In this document: positions 24,618 through 32,588 of the stretch, one piece after another
Layout: the number at the start of each line of letters is the position of its first letter
How positions within the stretch are numbered: the stretch's first letter is position 1
Origin: Oscillospiraceae bacterium
GTDB lineage: Bacteria > Bacillota > Clostridia > Oscillospirales > Oscillospiraceae
Length of the DNA stretch: 50,095 bases
NCBI GenBank assembly: GCA_910575265.1
Contig: CAJTEA010000018.1
Coordinates: 1-50,095, forward strand
Direction of reading: 5' to 3'
Program-made: the position numbers and the translations under genes
Notes under the pieces: generated by a model
What the model saw: only the letters and a program-made list of their open reading frames with translations
Databases searched by the model: none
What the model was told of the DNA's origin: nothing

Positions 24618-26006
24618 ATGGAAGCAGCAGTATTTGAACAGACGCATCCACCTACAGAAAAAATTCAGTACAAAGACAGTACATATGAGATCGTGTCAAA
24701 AGTCGCATACCTAATAGGTGTTCCATTTCGGATATTTGAGAATGAACACGAGTCGCCGCAAATGGCTGTCTATCAAAAGCTGGCGCAGGATAAAAACGCC
24801 AGAATTATCAGAAATTTATGTATCGTCCGAACTGACATCGAGCGATACTTTAAAAAAATAAATGACAAAATGCGGATGGATTTGAAATCGATCATTTCTC
24901 TGCCGGAATATGTGTCAGCCTCTGCCATAAACGAATTGACGGCAGACGGCATCAACTTCATTAAAAAATCAAGCACGATGCTCTCCGGCCACATTGTGGA
25001 GATCAACCGCATTATTTCAGACCGCATCAACAATTGCAAACATCTTTTCCCGCTTTGGCTGGATTGGCAGTATGTGCGTGATCTTTTCATCATGCCGAAC
25101 GGTCTGAGCGAGAAGGATACCAAGGATGCCGCAGTGGTGTATTATGAGAGCCTCTCATTTTACCCATATCAGATGTATATAAACTGGATTCCCCAAGATG
25201 AAGGGAACATTCTGTATAATGACAAAAAGTTCGTGACCCTCCTCTATCAGTGGCATAATGATGAGTTTACCGAGTACAGCAAGGTGTCCGATGCCGGTAG
25301 CTACGTCAAGGGAAACATCTACGACTACATTGCCGATAGCGAACAGGTGGTCGTAGTGGTCGATTGCGAGAATTCCGACCCCTACAAACTGAGTGCCACC
25401 CTTCGGCGGCTGAACCGTGAATATCTGGATAAAATCAAGACCATAATCCTCTTTGATGATGTCCACACCGCATCAGCTTGGAGCATCCTGGAGAAGTTCA
25501 CCAGTATTCCTGTGGAACACATCACTATCGAGCGGATCAAGCAGAATAAGTCGCTGGTGGATATCAGGCTGACGGCGAGGGCCTGTCAGGAGCACTACGA
25601 GAATAAAATCGACTCCTTCATTATCGTTTCCAGCGATTCCGACTATTGGGGCCTTATATCCTCGCTGCCGAGGGCGCGGTTCCTGGTTATGATCGAACGG
25701 GAAAAGTGTGGTCCCGACATGAAAGCGGCATTGACGGATTCCGGGATTTTCTACTGCTACTTGGATGACTTCTATTCCGGCGATTCGGAAGAACTGAAGA
25801 TGAACGCCCTGTTCCGGGAGATGCGCATCTACATGGAACAAGCTGTGAAGTTGAATGTCAACGCCATGCTGGACGATGCGCTCCGGGTCACCCGGATCAC
25901 GATGCCCTCCTCGGAAAGAAAGCAATTCTATGACAAATACATCAAAACGCTCCAGCTTGTAATCAATGAAGCCGGGGATGTGTCCTTGGCAATCAAGGTC
26001 AAATGA
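24618..26006 (+). CDS. NYN/PIN-like domain protein, putative RNase, accessory cassette
   Basis: The 462-residue protein has an uncharacterised N-terminal half (residues 1-240, helical, AT-rich codons) and a C-terminal domain with the acidic pattern of NYN/PIN nucleases. VVVVVDCENSDPYKLS is near residue 250, then TIILFDDVHTASAW, SLVDIRLTARACQEHY near 315 and FIIVSSDSDYWGLISSL near 340. The D-C-E-N, D and S-D-S-D-Y residues are the expected metal-binding acids. NYN proteins of this kind usually cleave RNA. The gene has its own promoter, AGGAGG and a distinct base composition, so it is probably a moron, with superinfection defence as the simplest hypothesis. Confidence 0.65.
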   Translation: MEAAVFEQTHPPTEKIQYKDSTYEIVSKVAYLIGVPFRIFENEHESPQMAVYQKLAQDKNARIIRNLCIVRTDIERYFKKINDKMRMDLKSIISLPEYVSASAINELTADGINFIKKSSTMLSGHIVEINRIISDRINNCKHLFPLWLDWQYVRDLFIMPNGLSEKDTKDAAVVYYESLSFYPYQMYINWIPQDEGNILYNDKKFVTLLYQWHNDEFTEYSKVSDAGSYVKGNIYDYIADSEQVVVVVDCENSDPYKLSATLRRLNREYLDKIKTIILFDDVHTASAWSILEKFTSIPVEHITIERIKQNKSLVDIRLTARACQEHYENKIDSFIIVSSDSDYWGLISSLPRARFLVMIEREKCGPDMKAALTDSGIFYCYLDDFYSGDSEELKMNALFREMRIYMEQAVKLNVNAMLDDALRVTRITMPSSERKQFYDKYIKTLQLVINEAGDVSLAIKVK

Positions 26007-26027
26007 CAGAAAGAGAGGGTGCGCAAC

Positions 26028-26663
26028 ATGAGGATGCTATTCTGTAAAATTTCCTGCATGAAGTATTACAAGGGCCACTGCGATGCCGATGTGCCTCTGA
26101 ATGGAGGCAAATACGTCCAAGAGCATGGATATGGGCACGAAGAGTTCAATTTCCTTCCCTGGCTCATGGAAGGTGAGTCAGAAGAAGAATGCCTGGGCTT
26201 TGTGGAGCCGAAATCTAACAAGGGCCGGAGGAACACGTTCCATATCGAAAACATCGAGGGCTGCGCCGCTTTGAAGGACGAGCCTTTTGTGGAGGATGTC
26301 CTTGTGGTCTGGTGCGCCACCCGGCAGCAGAAAGATATCACCGTTGTTGGCTGGTACAAACACGCTACGGTCTGGCGTGACCTGCAAGGCTTTATTGTTG
26401 AGTATGAAGATGGTACGGAAGAGGAGCGGTGTTTTAATATTCGGGCAAAAGCCTCGGACTGCGTGCTTCTCCCGGAAGGTGAGCGCAACCGGGCCAAGTG
26501 GTCGATCCCTTCGGCGCGTTATACACGAGCGTATGGTTTTGGGCAATCGATGGTCTGGTACCCCGTTGATGAGGAGGCGAAGCCCTATCTGGCCAAACTG
26601 CTCGATAGCATTGATAGCTACAATGAGGAGAACTGGCTCCGCCGCTTCCTTCCAGAGGTGTGA
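26028..26663 (+). CDS. Unknown protein with possible PUA-like N-terminal domain, partner of the NYN gene
   Basis: The 211-residue protein begins MRMLFCKISCMKYYKG and continues PLNGGKYVQEHGYGHEEFNF, then VEDVLVVWCATRQQKDITVV and GWYKHATVWRDLQGF. I recall this arrangement as a small beta-rich domain, at the N terminus of some defence-linked proteins, that resembles PUA/EVE-type readers of modified nucleic acid; this is from memory and unproven. It follows the NYN gene after 21 bases with GAGAGGG upstream of ATG 26028, so the two are likely co-transcribed. Together they could be a reader-plus-nuclease pair. Confidence 0.5.
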   Translation: MRMLFCKISCMKYYKGHCDADVPLNGGKYVQEHGYGHEEFNFLPWLMEGESEEECLGFVEPKSNKGRRNTFHIENIEGCAALKDEPFVEDVLVVWCATRQQKDITVVGWYKHATVWRDLQGFIVEYEDGTEEERCFNIRAKASDCVLLPEGERNRAKWSIPSARYTRAYGFGQSMVWYPVDEEAKPYLAKLLDSIDSYNEENWLRRFLPEV

Positions 26664-26681
26664 CCGCATACTAAGTGCATA

Positions 26682-26710
26682 CTGACTTTTCATTTTCCAT
26701 GTGCTATGAT
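26682..26710 (+). promoter_or_regulatory. Promoter facing an immediate terminator
   Basis: CTGACT (26682-26687), a 17-base spacer and TATGAT (26705-26710) form a sigma-A-like promoter. Transcripts would start near 26717 and meet a terminator hairpin at 26731 after only about 15-45 bases. This is the arrangement of an attenuated or anti-terminated promoter at an operon boundary. Confidence 0.6.
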
Positions 26711-26730
26711 TAAAATCGCAAAGACTGTAG

Positions 26731-26764
26731 GGACCCGGAGGCGACCGCCTCCTGGGTCCTTTTC
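26731..26764 (+). terminator. Intrinsic terminator/attenuator before the HNH gene
   Basis: GGACCCGGAGGC pairs with GCCTCC-T-GGGTCC (one bulge) around a GACC-like loop and is followed by TTTTCCTTT. Confidence 0.75.
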
Positions 26765-26826
26765 CTTTGCCGGACGCGGCTTACATCCTTTCCCCGTGTC
26801 CGTACATAGGAAAGGAGCGTGTGTTT

Positions 26827-26859
26827 ATGAAACGTCAGAACACGGGCGGCGGTGGCTGA
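26827..26859 (+). CDS. Ten-codon leader ORF upstream of the HNH gene
   Basis: ATG AAA CGT opens a ten-residue reading frame (MKRQNTGGGG) that stops two bases before the HNH start. It is preceded by GGAAAGGAGC, a better ribosome site than the HNH gene itself has. Translation of this leader could reinitiate at the HNH ATG. It is small enough to be chance. Confidence 0.3.
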   Translation: MKRQNTGGGG

Positions 26860-26861
26860 CC

Positions 26862-27221
26862 ATGCCGCGCCGACCCAACACCCCATGCAAGCACCCCGGC
26901 TGTGGTCGGCTGGTCCCCTACGGTGAGGCGTACTGCGAGGAGCATCGACCGCTCCACGCGCACGACACCAAGACCACCACCGAGAAGGGATACGGTCGCC
27001 GCTGGCAGAAGGCCCGCACAGCTTTCCTCCATGCGCACCCCTTGTGTGCCAGGTGCCAAGCGAAGGGCCAACTGGTCAAGGCCACTGTGGTCGACCACAT
27101 CATTCCCCACCGCGGTGACCCCGAACTGTTCTGGGACACTGACAACTGGCAGCCGCTGTGCAAGCGATGCCACGACCAAAAGACTATGACGGAAGATCGC
27201 TACCAGGAGTTTCGGTACTGA
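26862..27221 (+). CDS. HNH endonuclease
   Basis: The 119-residue phage HNH protein has a basic, Cys/His-rich N terminus (TPCKHPGCGRLVPYGEAYC) and the catalytic core CARCQAKGQ, TVVDHIIPHRGD (the H-N-H aspartate/histidine region) and WQPLCKRCHDQKT. The CxxC pairs form a structural zinc ribbon. In HK97-type phages such proteins are encoded next to the terminase or packaging genes and take part in cos cleavage; here the terminase genes lie 10 kb further on because of the accessory block. The start lacks a strong ribosome site and may depend on the leader ORF. Confidence 0.85.
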   Translation: MPRRPNTPCKHPGCGRLVPYGEAYCEEHRPLHAHDTKTTTEKGYGRRWQKARTAFLHAHPLCARCQAKGQLVKATVVDHIIPHRGDPELFWDTDNWQPLCKRCHDQKTMTEDRYQEFRY

Positions 27222-27293
27222 GCCGCGGCCCCCAGGGGTGGTCCAAATCTCTACGGCCCTCCCCCTGCTGACCGGGGCGCCCTCTTTTGTGTT

Positions 27294-27403
27294 TTTTCGC
27301 AAAATTCGCCAGGGGGGACACCCCCGGAGCTGGGGCCGGAGTGGGCCAAGCCCCTCCGCACCATAGGTTTTCGCAAAATGGGCAGACCCCCGTTTTGCGA
27401 AAA
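27294..27403. repeat. TTTTCGCAAAA repeats in the HNH-downstream gap
   Basis: TTTTCGCAAAA occurs at 27294-27304 and 27368-27378, and inverted at 27393-27403. The last two form a hairpin, TTTTCGCAAAATGGG with CCCCGTTTTGCGAAAA. The 265-base gap between the HNH gene and the next gene contains these and otherwise only GC-rich runs. Position next to an HNH gene makes a packaging (cos-like) or regulatory site possible. Confidence 0.5.
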
Positions 27404-27486
27404 AGTTCACCAATACTGCCGCTTGGGATGAAGTTTTACCTCTCCCCGGCGGCATTTTTCTTGCGCCAAGAAAGGATACCACAGCC

Positions 27487-27966
27487 ATGACGGAATATCA
27501 GGAGAGTCAGATTCGCGGGCTGCGGATGCGGGGCGCGGGCTATAAGGCCATCGCCTCTGCTACCGGGCTTTCCCGCGACATCGTGCGCAACTACTGCAAG
27601 AGCCACGGCCTTGACGGGCTGGCTGCTGTGTTCACTATGAACATGAAGGAGCAGATCGAGAAGGGCCTCGCCTGCGCTGGTTGCGGCAGGCCGCTGGAGC
27701 AGCCGCGCACCGGCAGGCGGCGGCGGTTCTGCTCAGATCAATGCAGACGGCACTGGTGGGCAGCTCACCCGGAGCAGAGCGCACACAGTGCCGAGGCCAC
27801 CTACCACGGCACCTGCGCCTACTGCGGACAGCCCTTTCAGTCCTACGGAAACCAGACCAGAAAATATTGCAGCCATGAGTGCTACATCCACGACCGCTTC
27901 TGGAGAGCGGAGGAAGGTCGGGAGCCGTATGCTTCTCCCCGGCTGCGTCAGGAGGATTCGGCATGA
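27487..27966 (+). CDS. Phage sigma-like HTH protein with two zinc ribbons
   Basis: The 159-residue protein starts with an HTH similar to sigma-70 region 4 or resolvase-type helices (IRGLRMRGAGYKAIASATGL then SRDIVRNYCKSHGL). It continues with two CxxC-type zinc ribbons: CAGCGRPLEQP...RFCSDQCRRHW near residues 59-88 and CAYCGQPFQSYGN...YCSHECYIHDRFW near 110-135. Annotated relatives are called phage RNA polymerase sigma-70-like proteins, but specificity is unknown. It overlaps the ParB-methylase start (ATGA), so it is coupled to the DNA-modification block. Possibly a transcription factor for it. Confidence 0.65.
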   Translation: MTEYQESQIRGLRMRGAGYKAIASATGLSRDIVRNYCKSHGLDGLAAVFTMNMKEQIEKGLACAGCGRPLEQPRTGRRRRFCSDQCRRHWWAAHPEQSAHSAEATYHGTCAYCGQPFQSYGNQTRKYCSHECYIHDRFWRAEEGREPYASPRLRQEDSA

Positions 27967-29216
27967 GTGAAATGCAATGGCAAACGCTCCCGCTCGGTCA
28001 ACTGCGCCCCGCGGCCTACAACCCTCGGAAGGCACTCAAACCCAGCGATAAGGAGTATCAGAAAATCAAAAACTCCATCCAGGAGTTCGGCTATGTGGAG
28101 CCGATCATCGTCAACTACGACATGACGGTCATCGGGGGCCACCAGCGGCTGACCGTTTTGAAGGACCTCGGTTATACCGAGGCGCAGTGCGTTGTCCTCC
28201 ACATCGAGGACGAGGCCAAGGTCAAGGCACTGAACATCGCCCTCAACAAAATCTCCGGCGAGTGGAACGAGCAGCTCCTCGCCGACCTGCTGGTGGATTT
28301 GCAGGACGCACAGTTTGACCTCGACCTCACCGGCTTCGAGGCCCCGGAGATCGACCAGATTTTCTCCAAGCTCCACAACAAGGACATCGAGGAGGACAAC
28401 TTCGATGTGGTGGAGGAGCTGAAGAATCCGCCCTTCTCCAAGACCGGGGACATCTGGACGCTGGGCCGTCACCGCGTTCTCTGCGGCGACTCCACCCTCC
28501 CGGAGACTTTCAAGCTGCTCATGGAGGGCAAACGGGCTAACCTCGTTCTGACGGACCCGCCCTACAATGTGAATGTGGAGGAAACGGCTGGCAAGATCAA
28601 AAACGACAATATGCCGGATGCCGACTTCTACAACTTCCTGTTCTGTGCCTTCGTGAACATGGAGCAGAACATGGAGAAGGATGCCTCCATCTATGTGTTC
28701 CACGCCGACACCCAAGGGCTGACCTTCCGGCGAGCCTTCGCCGATGCCGGGTTCTACCTTTCCGGCTGCTGTATCTGGAAGAAGAACGCCCTGGTTCTGG
28801 GCCGCTCCCCTTACCAATGGCAGCACGAGCCGTGTCTGTTCGGCTGGAAAAAGGGCGGGTCTCACCAATGGCATTCAGATCGCAAACAGACAACCATCTG
28901 GGAATACGACAGGCCCAAGTCCAGCAAGGACCATCCCACCATGAAACCCATTGCTCTGATGGCCTACCCCATCAAAAACTCCACCATGACCAACTGCATC
29001 GTCCTCGACCCCTTCCTTGGCTCCGGCTCCACGCTGATCGCCTGCCAGGAAACCGGGCGCATCTGCTATGGGGTGGAATTGGACGAGAAGTTCATGGATG
29101 TTATCGTCAAACGGTACATCGAGCAGGTCGGCTCCTCCGATGGGGTATCGGTGTTGCGGAACGGTGCCACCTACACCTACGATGAGCTGGTGGGTGAGGA
29201 AATCCCGCTGTTCTGA
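27963..29216 (+). CDS. ParB-like nuclease domain fused to a DNA (N4/N6) methyltransferase
   Basis: The 417-residue phage protein has a ParB/sulfiredoxin N-terminal domain (LPLGQLRPAAYNPRKAL then VEPIIVNY and VIGGHQRLTVLKDLG, the GGHQR motif) and a beta-type amino-methyltransferase C-terminal part. ANLVLTDPPYNV carries the DPPY catalytic motif, and DPFLGSGSTLIACQETGR is the S-adenosylmethionine-binding motif I, in permuted order. It methylates adenine N6 or cytosine N4. Such fusions are common in siphovirus prophages and probably protect phage DNA from host restriction. Translation is coupled to the zinc-ribbon gene upstream. Confidence 0.9.
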   Translation: MSEMQWQTLPLGQLRPAAYNPRKALKPSDKEYQKIKNSIQEFGYVEPIIVNYDMTVIGGHQRLTVLKDLGYTEAQCVVLHIEDEAKVKALNIALNKISGEWNEQLLADLLVDLQDAQFDLDLTGFEAPEIDQIFSKLHNKDIEEDNFDVVEELKNPPFSKTGDIWTLGRHRVLCGDSTLPETFKLLMEGKRANLVLTDPPYNVNVEETAGKIKNDNMPDADFYNFLFCAFVNMEQNMEKDASIYVFHADTQGLTFRRAFADAGFYLSGCCIWKKNALVLGRSPYQWQHEPCLFGWKKGGSHQWHSDRKQTTIWEYDRPKSSKDHPTMKPIALMAYPIKNSTMTNCIVLDPFLGSGSTLIACQETGRICYGVELDEKFMDVIVKRYIEQVGSSDGVSVLRNGATYTYDELVGEEIPLF

Positions 29217-29228
29217 GGGGGTACGCAG

Positions 29229-30077
29229 ATGGAAAAACCGATTTTCCGGGTCTGTAGTTTTTCTGGCGGGAAGGACTCGACCGCTATGCTCCTCCGGCTG
29301 CTGGAGGAAGGTGTGCCGGTTGATGTTATCCTTTTCTGCGATACGGGGCTTGAATTTCCTGCCCTCTACGACCACATTCGGAAGGTAGAGCGGAACATCG
29401 GCAGGGAGATTACCACAGTCAGATGCCCGGACGATTTCGAGTATCTGTTTGCGCATAAGCCCATCAATCGAAAACCCAGGTCGCGCAATGCTATGAAATA
29501 CGGGACGGATCGTGACGGTTATAGCTGGGCCGGTCCAAAGCTGCGCTGGTGTACCGAAGTCCTCAAAAACCGCCCCAGGGAGCAGTACCTCCAGCGGCTC
29601 CGAGAGGAATACGAGGTGCTGGAGTACATCGGCATCGCCGCCGATGAGACCCACCGCATCAACCGAAAGTGCAACCAGAAGGATGGGGCGCGGCTCCCAC
29701 TGGTGGAATGGGGCATGACGGAGGCCGACTGCCTCGCCTACTGTAAGGAGCGCGGCTACGATTGGGGCGGGCTTTACGAGAAGTTCCATCGCGTGTCCTG
29801 CTGGTGCTGCCCGCTCCAATCTCTGGCGGATTGCCGTGTGCTGTACCGGGATTTTCCCGACCTGTGGGAGCAGCTCAAGCGGTGGGACGCCATGACCTGG
29901 CGCTCCTTCAAATCGGACTACACTGTTTTACAACTGGAACAACGCTTTGATTTCGAGGACGAATGGCTGAAGGCCGGGAACCGCCTCGGGACCAAGGCGT
30001 TTTATTCTGCCCTGCGGGAAAGGCTGGTGGAGTTGGATGGAACAGAAAAACACACTCACCCTCGGCAGCCTGTTTGA
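29229..30077 (+). CDS. PAPS-reductase-like (DndC-related) PP-loop protein
   Basis: The 282-residue protein has the PP-loop ATP pyrophosphatase motif FSGGKDSTAMLL at residues 11-22, a GLEFPALY segment, RWCTEVLKNRP and a Cys group CWCCPLQSLADC near 195-205, which could be a zinc or iron-sulphur site. This resembles the phosphoadenosine phosphosulphate reductase/DndC superfamily, which in DNA-modification systems activates or transfers sulphur. It is encoded between two DNA methylase genes, so a role in a non-methyl DNA modification is reasonable but not shown. The start overlaps no gene; its end overlaps the next gene by 41 bases. Confidence 0.75.
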   Translation: MEKPIFRVCSFSGGKDSTAMLLRLLEEGVPVDVILFCDTGLEFPALYDHIRKVERNIGREITTVRCPDDFEYLFAHKPINRKPRSRNAMKYGTDRDGYSWAGPKLRWCTEVLKNRPREQYLQRLREEYEVLEYIGIAADETHRINRKCNQKDGARLPLVEWGMTEADCLAYCKERGYDWGGLYEKFHRVSCWCCPLQSLADCRVLYRDFPDLWEQLKRWDAMTWRSFKSDYTVLQLEQRFDFEDEWLKAGNRLGTKAFYSALRERLVELDGTEKHTHPRQPV

Positions 30078-31701
30078 CGGCTCCGGGGGATTTCCCTTGG
30101 GCGGGCTGCTGGCTGGCGTCACTCCAGTCTGGGCTTCGGAGATCGAGCCGTTCCCCATCCGGGTGACCACCAGGCGGTTCCCCACTATGAAACACTACGG
30201 CGACATTTCCCGGATGGATGGCGGGAAGATCGAGCCAGTGGACATCATCACCTTCGGCTCCCCCTGCACCGACATGAGCATCGCCGGGAAAAGGGCTGGG
30301 CTGGATGGCGCTCAGTCCTCGCTGTTCTATCAGGCCATCCGAATCATCCAGGAAATGAGGTGTGCCACCAATGGGAGATACCCGCGATGGATATGCTGGG
30401 AGAATGTTGTCGGTGCATTCAGTTCAAACCGGGGCTTCGATTTCAAAGCGGTCCTCGAAGCGGTCATCGGCATCAGCGAGCCGGGGGCCGAGGTGCCTAT
30501 GCCTGAGAAAGACCGCTGGCCCTACGCCGACATTTACATGGGAGAGCGATGGAGCGTTGCGTACCGCACTTTTGATGCGCAACATTGGGGAGTCCCCCAG
30601 CGAAGACGCAGGGTCTACCTTGTCGCAGATTTTGCAGCCCGTGGTGCCGGAAGGGTACTATTTGAGTCCGAAGGCTTGTCGGGGTATTCTGCGGAGGGCT
30701 TCCGCTCGTGGCAAAGAGCTGCCAGAGGTTCTCCGGCTGGCTCTGGAGCGGCAGGCGGCATCTGCTTGAACGACCAAGGCGGCAGTCGGATGGACATTTC
30801 CCAGGGGGTGACCGCTACCCTCCGCGCCCAGGAGCATGGACATCCACCCTGCATCGTGGAACAGAATGGTGTGGTCTTTGAAAACCACAGCCAGGACACC
30901 CGGTATGTGGGGCCTCTGAACACGGCACCGACTGTGTCCGCCACCTACGGCACCGGGGGCAACAACCAGCCCTTCGTGGTCGGCGAGGCCCCCACCCCCA
31001 AGACGCTGAAGATTCGCTCCGGCTGCGAGGGCGGCGGCAAGGGCGCACTCATCCAAGAGGACAAATCCGCCACCCTCTCTTGCAACAATGACCAGACTGT
31101 GTTTGTTCCCTGCCAGGACGCAGACGCGGCGGTTCGGGCCTTCAGCATCGGTGCCGCTTTCAGTGCCGGGATGCTTTCGGAAAACCCCCGTGCCGGTATC
31201 TATGAGGCAGACACCTCCCGGACACTCGACCAGGGCGGCGGCAATCCGGCCTGCAACCAGGGCGGCATCGCCGTGGTGGGAGGGCCAACCTACGCCATGA
31301 CTCCTTGCACCTTCACTCAGATAGACAAGGAGAAGGCCCCCACTCTGAACGCACGGGACTACAAAGACCCTACCTTTGTCAACAGCGGCTACTATGTGAG
31401 AAGGCTTACCCCGACCGAATGCGCCAGGTTGCAAGGGTTCCCGGATTGGTGGTGTGCTGGCTTGGAAACGCCGGAGCCGACCGAGGCCGACATCGAGTCC
31501 TGGTCTGCCATCTGGGAAACACACCGAAAGCTGGTCAGCGGCTCCCCGCGGCCCAAAAGCCGGAACCAGATCGTCAAGTGGCTGAAGGCCCCCCACTCCG
31601 ATTCCGCTGAATATAAAATGTGGGGGAACGGGGTCGCCTTGCCGAATGTGTTCTTTGTCCTGGCGGGCATTGTGTGGAGTACACAATTTGGCACAGAGTA
31701 A
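30037..31701 (+). CDS. C5-cytosine DNA methyltransferase with repetitive target-recognition region
   Basis: The 554-residue protein has GSLFDGSGGFPLGGLLAG (motif I), GSPCTDMSIAGKRAG with catalytic Cys77 (motif IV), WENVVGAF (motif VI), QHWGVPQRRRRVYLVADF (motif VIII), and near the end RLTPTECARLQGFPDWW and MWGNGVALPNVFFVLAG (motifs IX and X). Its length is well above the usual, because a region between VIII and IX contains at least five related segments, each with a T-L/V pair: VTATLRAQEHGHPP, APTVSATYGTGGN, KSATLSCNNDQ, SRTLDQGGG and APTLNARDYKDP. Serial segments suggest multi-specific target recognition, as in some Bacillus phage enzymes. The 3' end lies within the first regulatory repeat. 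Confidence 0.88.
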   Translation: MEQKNTLTLGSLFDGSGGFPLGGLLAGVTPVWASEIEPFPIRVTTRRFPTMKHYGDISRMDGGKIEPVDIITFGSPCTDMSIAGKRAGLDGAQSSLFYQAIRIIQEMRCATNGRYPRWICWENVVGAFSSNRGFDFKAVLEAVIGISEPGAEVPMPEKDRWPYADIYMGERWSVAYRTFDAQHWGVPQRRRRVYLVADFAARGAGRVLFESEGLSGYSAEGFRSWQRAARGSPAGSGAAGGICLNDQGGSRMDISQGVTATLRAQEHGHPPCIVEQNGVVFENHSQDTRYVGPLNTAPTVSATYGTGGNNQPFVVGEAPTPKTLKIRSGCEGGGKGALIQEDKSATLSCNNDQTVFVPCQDADAAVRAFSIGAAFSAGMLSENPRAGIYEADTSRTLDQGGGNPACNQGGIAVVGGPTYAMTPCTFTQIDKEKAPTLNARDYKDPTFVNSGYYVRRLTPTECARLQGFPDWWCAGLETPEPTEADIESWSAIWETHRKLVSGSPRPKSRNQIVKWLKAPHSDSAEYKMWGNGVALPNVFFVLAGIVWSTQFGTE

Positions 31702-31760
31702 TTTGTCACAGTTATGGTGGGAAACAACTTGCTATTCCGGGCCAGTAGAGCGAATATGGG
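31680..31760 (+). promoter_or_regulatory. Composite promoter-operator element, copy 1
   Basis: TACACAA (31680-31686), N16, TTGTCAC (31703-31709), N18, CTTGCTAT (31728-31735), N11, AGAGCGAATATGGG (31747-31760). Within it TTGCTA and GAATAT, 17 bases apart, can serve as -35 and -10. The left part overlaps the last codons of the methyltransferase gene. The second half-site (TTGTCAC) is less perfect than in copies 2 and 3. It controls the 31789-34010 unit. Confidence 0.8.
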
Positions 31761-31788
31761 ACTACAATAAAACAAGGGGGTTTCCACC

Positions 31789-32532
31789 ATGACAATCAAC
31801 TACAACGTGACCGGCACCGAGCGCAAGCGCCTCGCCGACTACATTTCCGGCTTCATGGGTACGGACAAGAAGTACCTGGGCGCACCCACCTTCGCCTACC
31901 AGATCGGCTACCTCACCGTCAGCAAGGACGGCGCGGTCAGCTTTGAGGACCGGGGCTACAACAGCGACATCGATGCGCTGATGGCGGAGCTGGAGGGCCA
32001 GGGGTTCCACACCGAGGACACCATCACCAAGGCCGACACCACCCAGCAGAGCGAGGCCCCCGCTGACGAGCCGGAGGCCGCTCCCGCCGAAAGCAGCGAG
32101 GCCGAGACCTACGGCTACGACCTGACGGTTTCCCTCCCCTCTGCCAGCCTCCCCTCCGAGGCACTGGCCAACCTCACCAACCTGCTCACCGCCAAGGGGC
32201 GGCTCATCCGAAAGGCCCTGGGGGTTGAGGCCCTCCCGGTCGAGGTCACGCCTGACATGATCTCCTTCCCCTGGTTCGGGGGCCGGGACCTCGATGCCGA
32301 TGAGGTCAAGACCTACACCCACCTGATTGCCAGCCTCTGCGAGATGGCCCGGACCCAGAAGCGCATCGCCGCCAAGGACCGGGACACCGAGAACGACAAG
32401 TATGCCTTCCGATGCTTCCTGCTCCGGCTGGGCTTCATCGGGGCCGAGTTCAAAACCGAACGGAAAATCCTTCTGCGCAACCTCTCCGGCAACAGTGCAT
32501 TTAAGAGCGGTGACCAGCGAAAAACCGCTTGA
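31789..32532 (+). CDS. Unknown protein P1 with C-terminal shared module
   Basis: The 247-residue protein has three parts. An N-terminal domain contains GAPTFAYQIGYLTVSKDG, followed by an acidic Ala/Pro/Glu linker (about residues 80-105). A helical middle begins LPSEALANLTNLLTAKG and repeats that of the next protein. A C-terminal module near residues 200-243 reads KYAFRCFLLRLGFIGAEF, then LLRNLSGNSAFKSG. The next protein (32589) is a full-length paralogue, and the amidoligase at 34148 ends in the same module. I recall relatives annotated as virulence-related or virulence proteins in clostridial phages, without experimental support that I know of. Confidence 0.65.
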   Translation: MTINYNVTGTERKRLADYISGFMGTDKKYLGAPTFAYQIGYLTVSKDGAVSFEDRGYNSDIDALMAELEGQGFHTEDTITKADTTQQSEAPADEPEAAPAESSEAETYGYDLTVSLPSASLPSEALANLTNLLTAKGRLIRKALGVEALPVEVTPDMISFPWFGGRDLDADEVKTYTHLIASLCEMARTQKRIAAKDRDTENDKYAFRCFLLRLGFIGAEFKTERKILLRNLSGNSAFKSGDQRKTA

Positions 32533-32588
32533 CTTTCTGGGGCTTTAGAGTGATGAATACCATACCCCAAAACAAAGGAGGATTTTCC

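Noticed and set aside
26682..26764. Small protein gene starting at ATG 26706
   Set aside because: Its frame runs through the terminator hairpin and the promoter -10, with no ribosome site.
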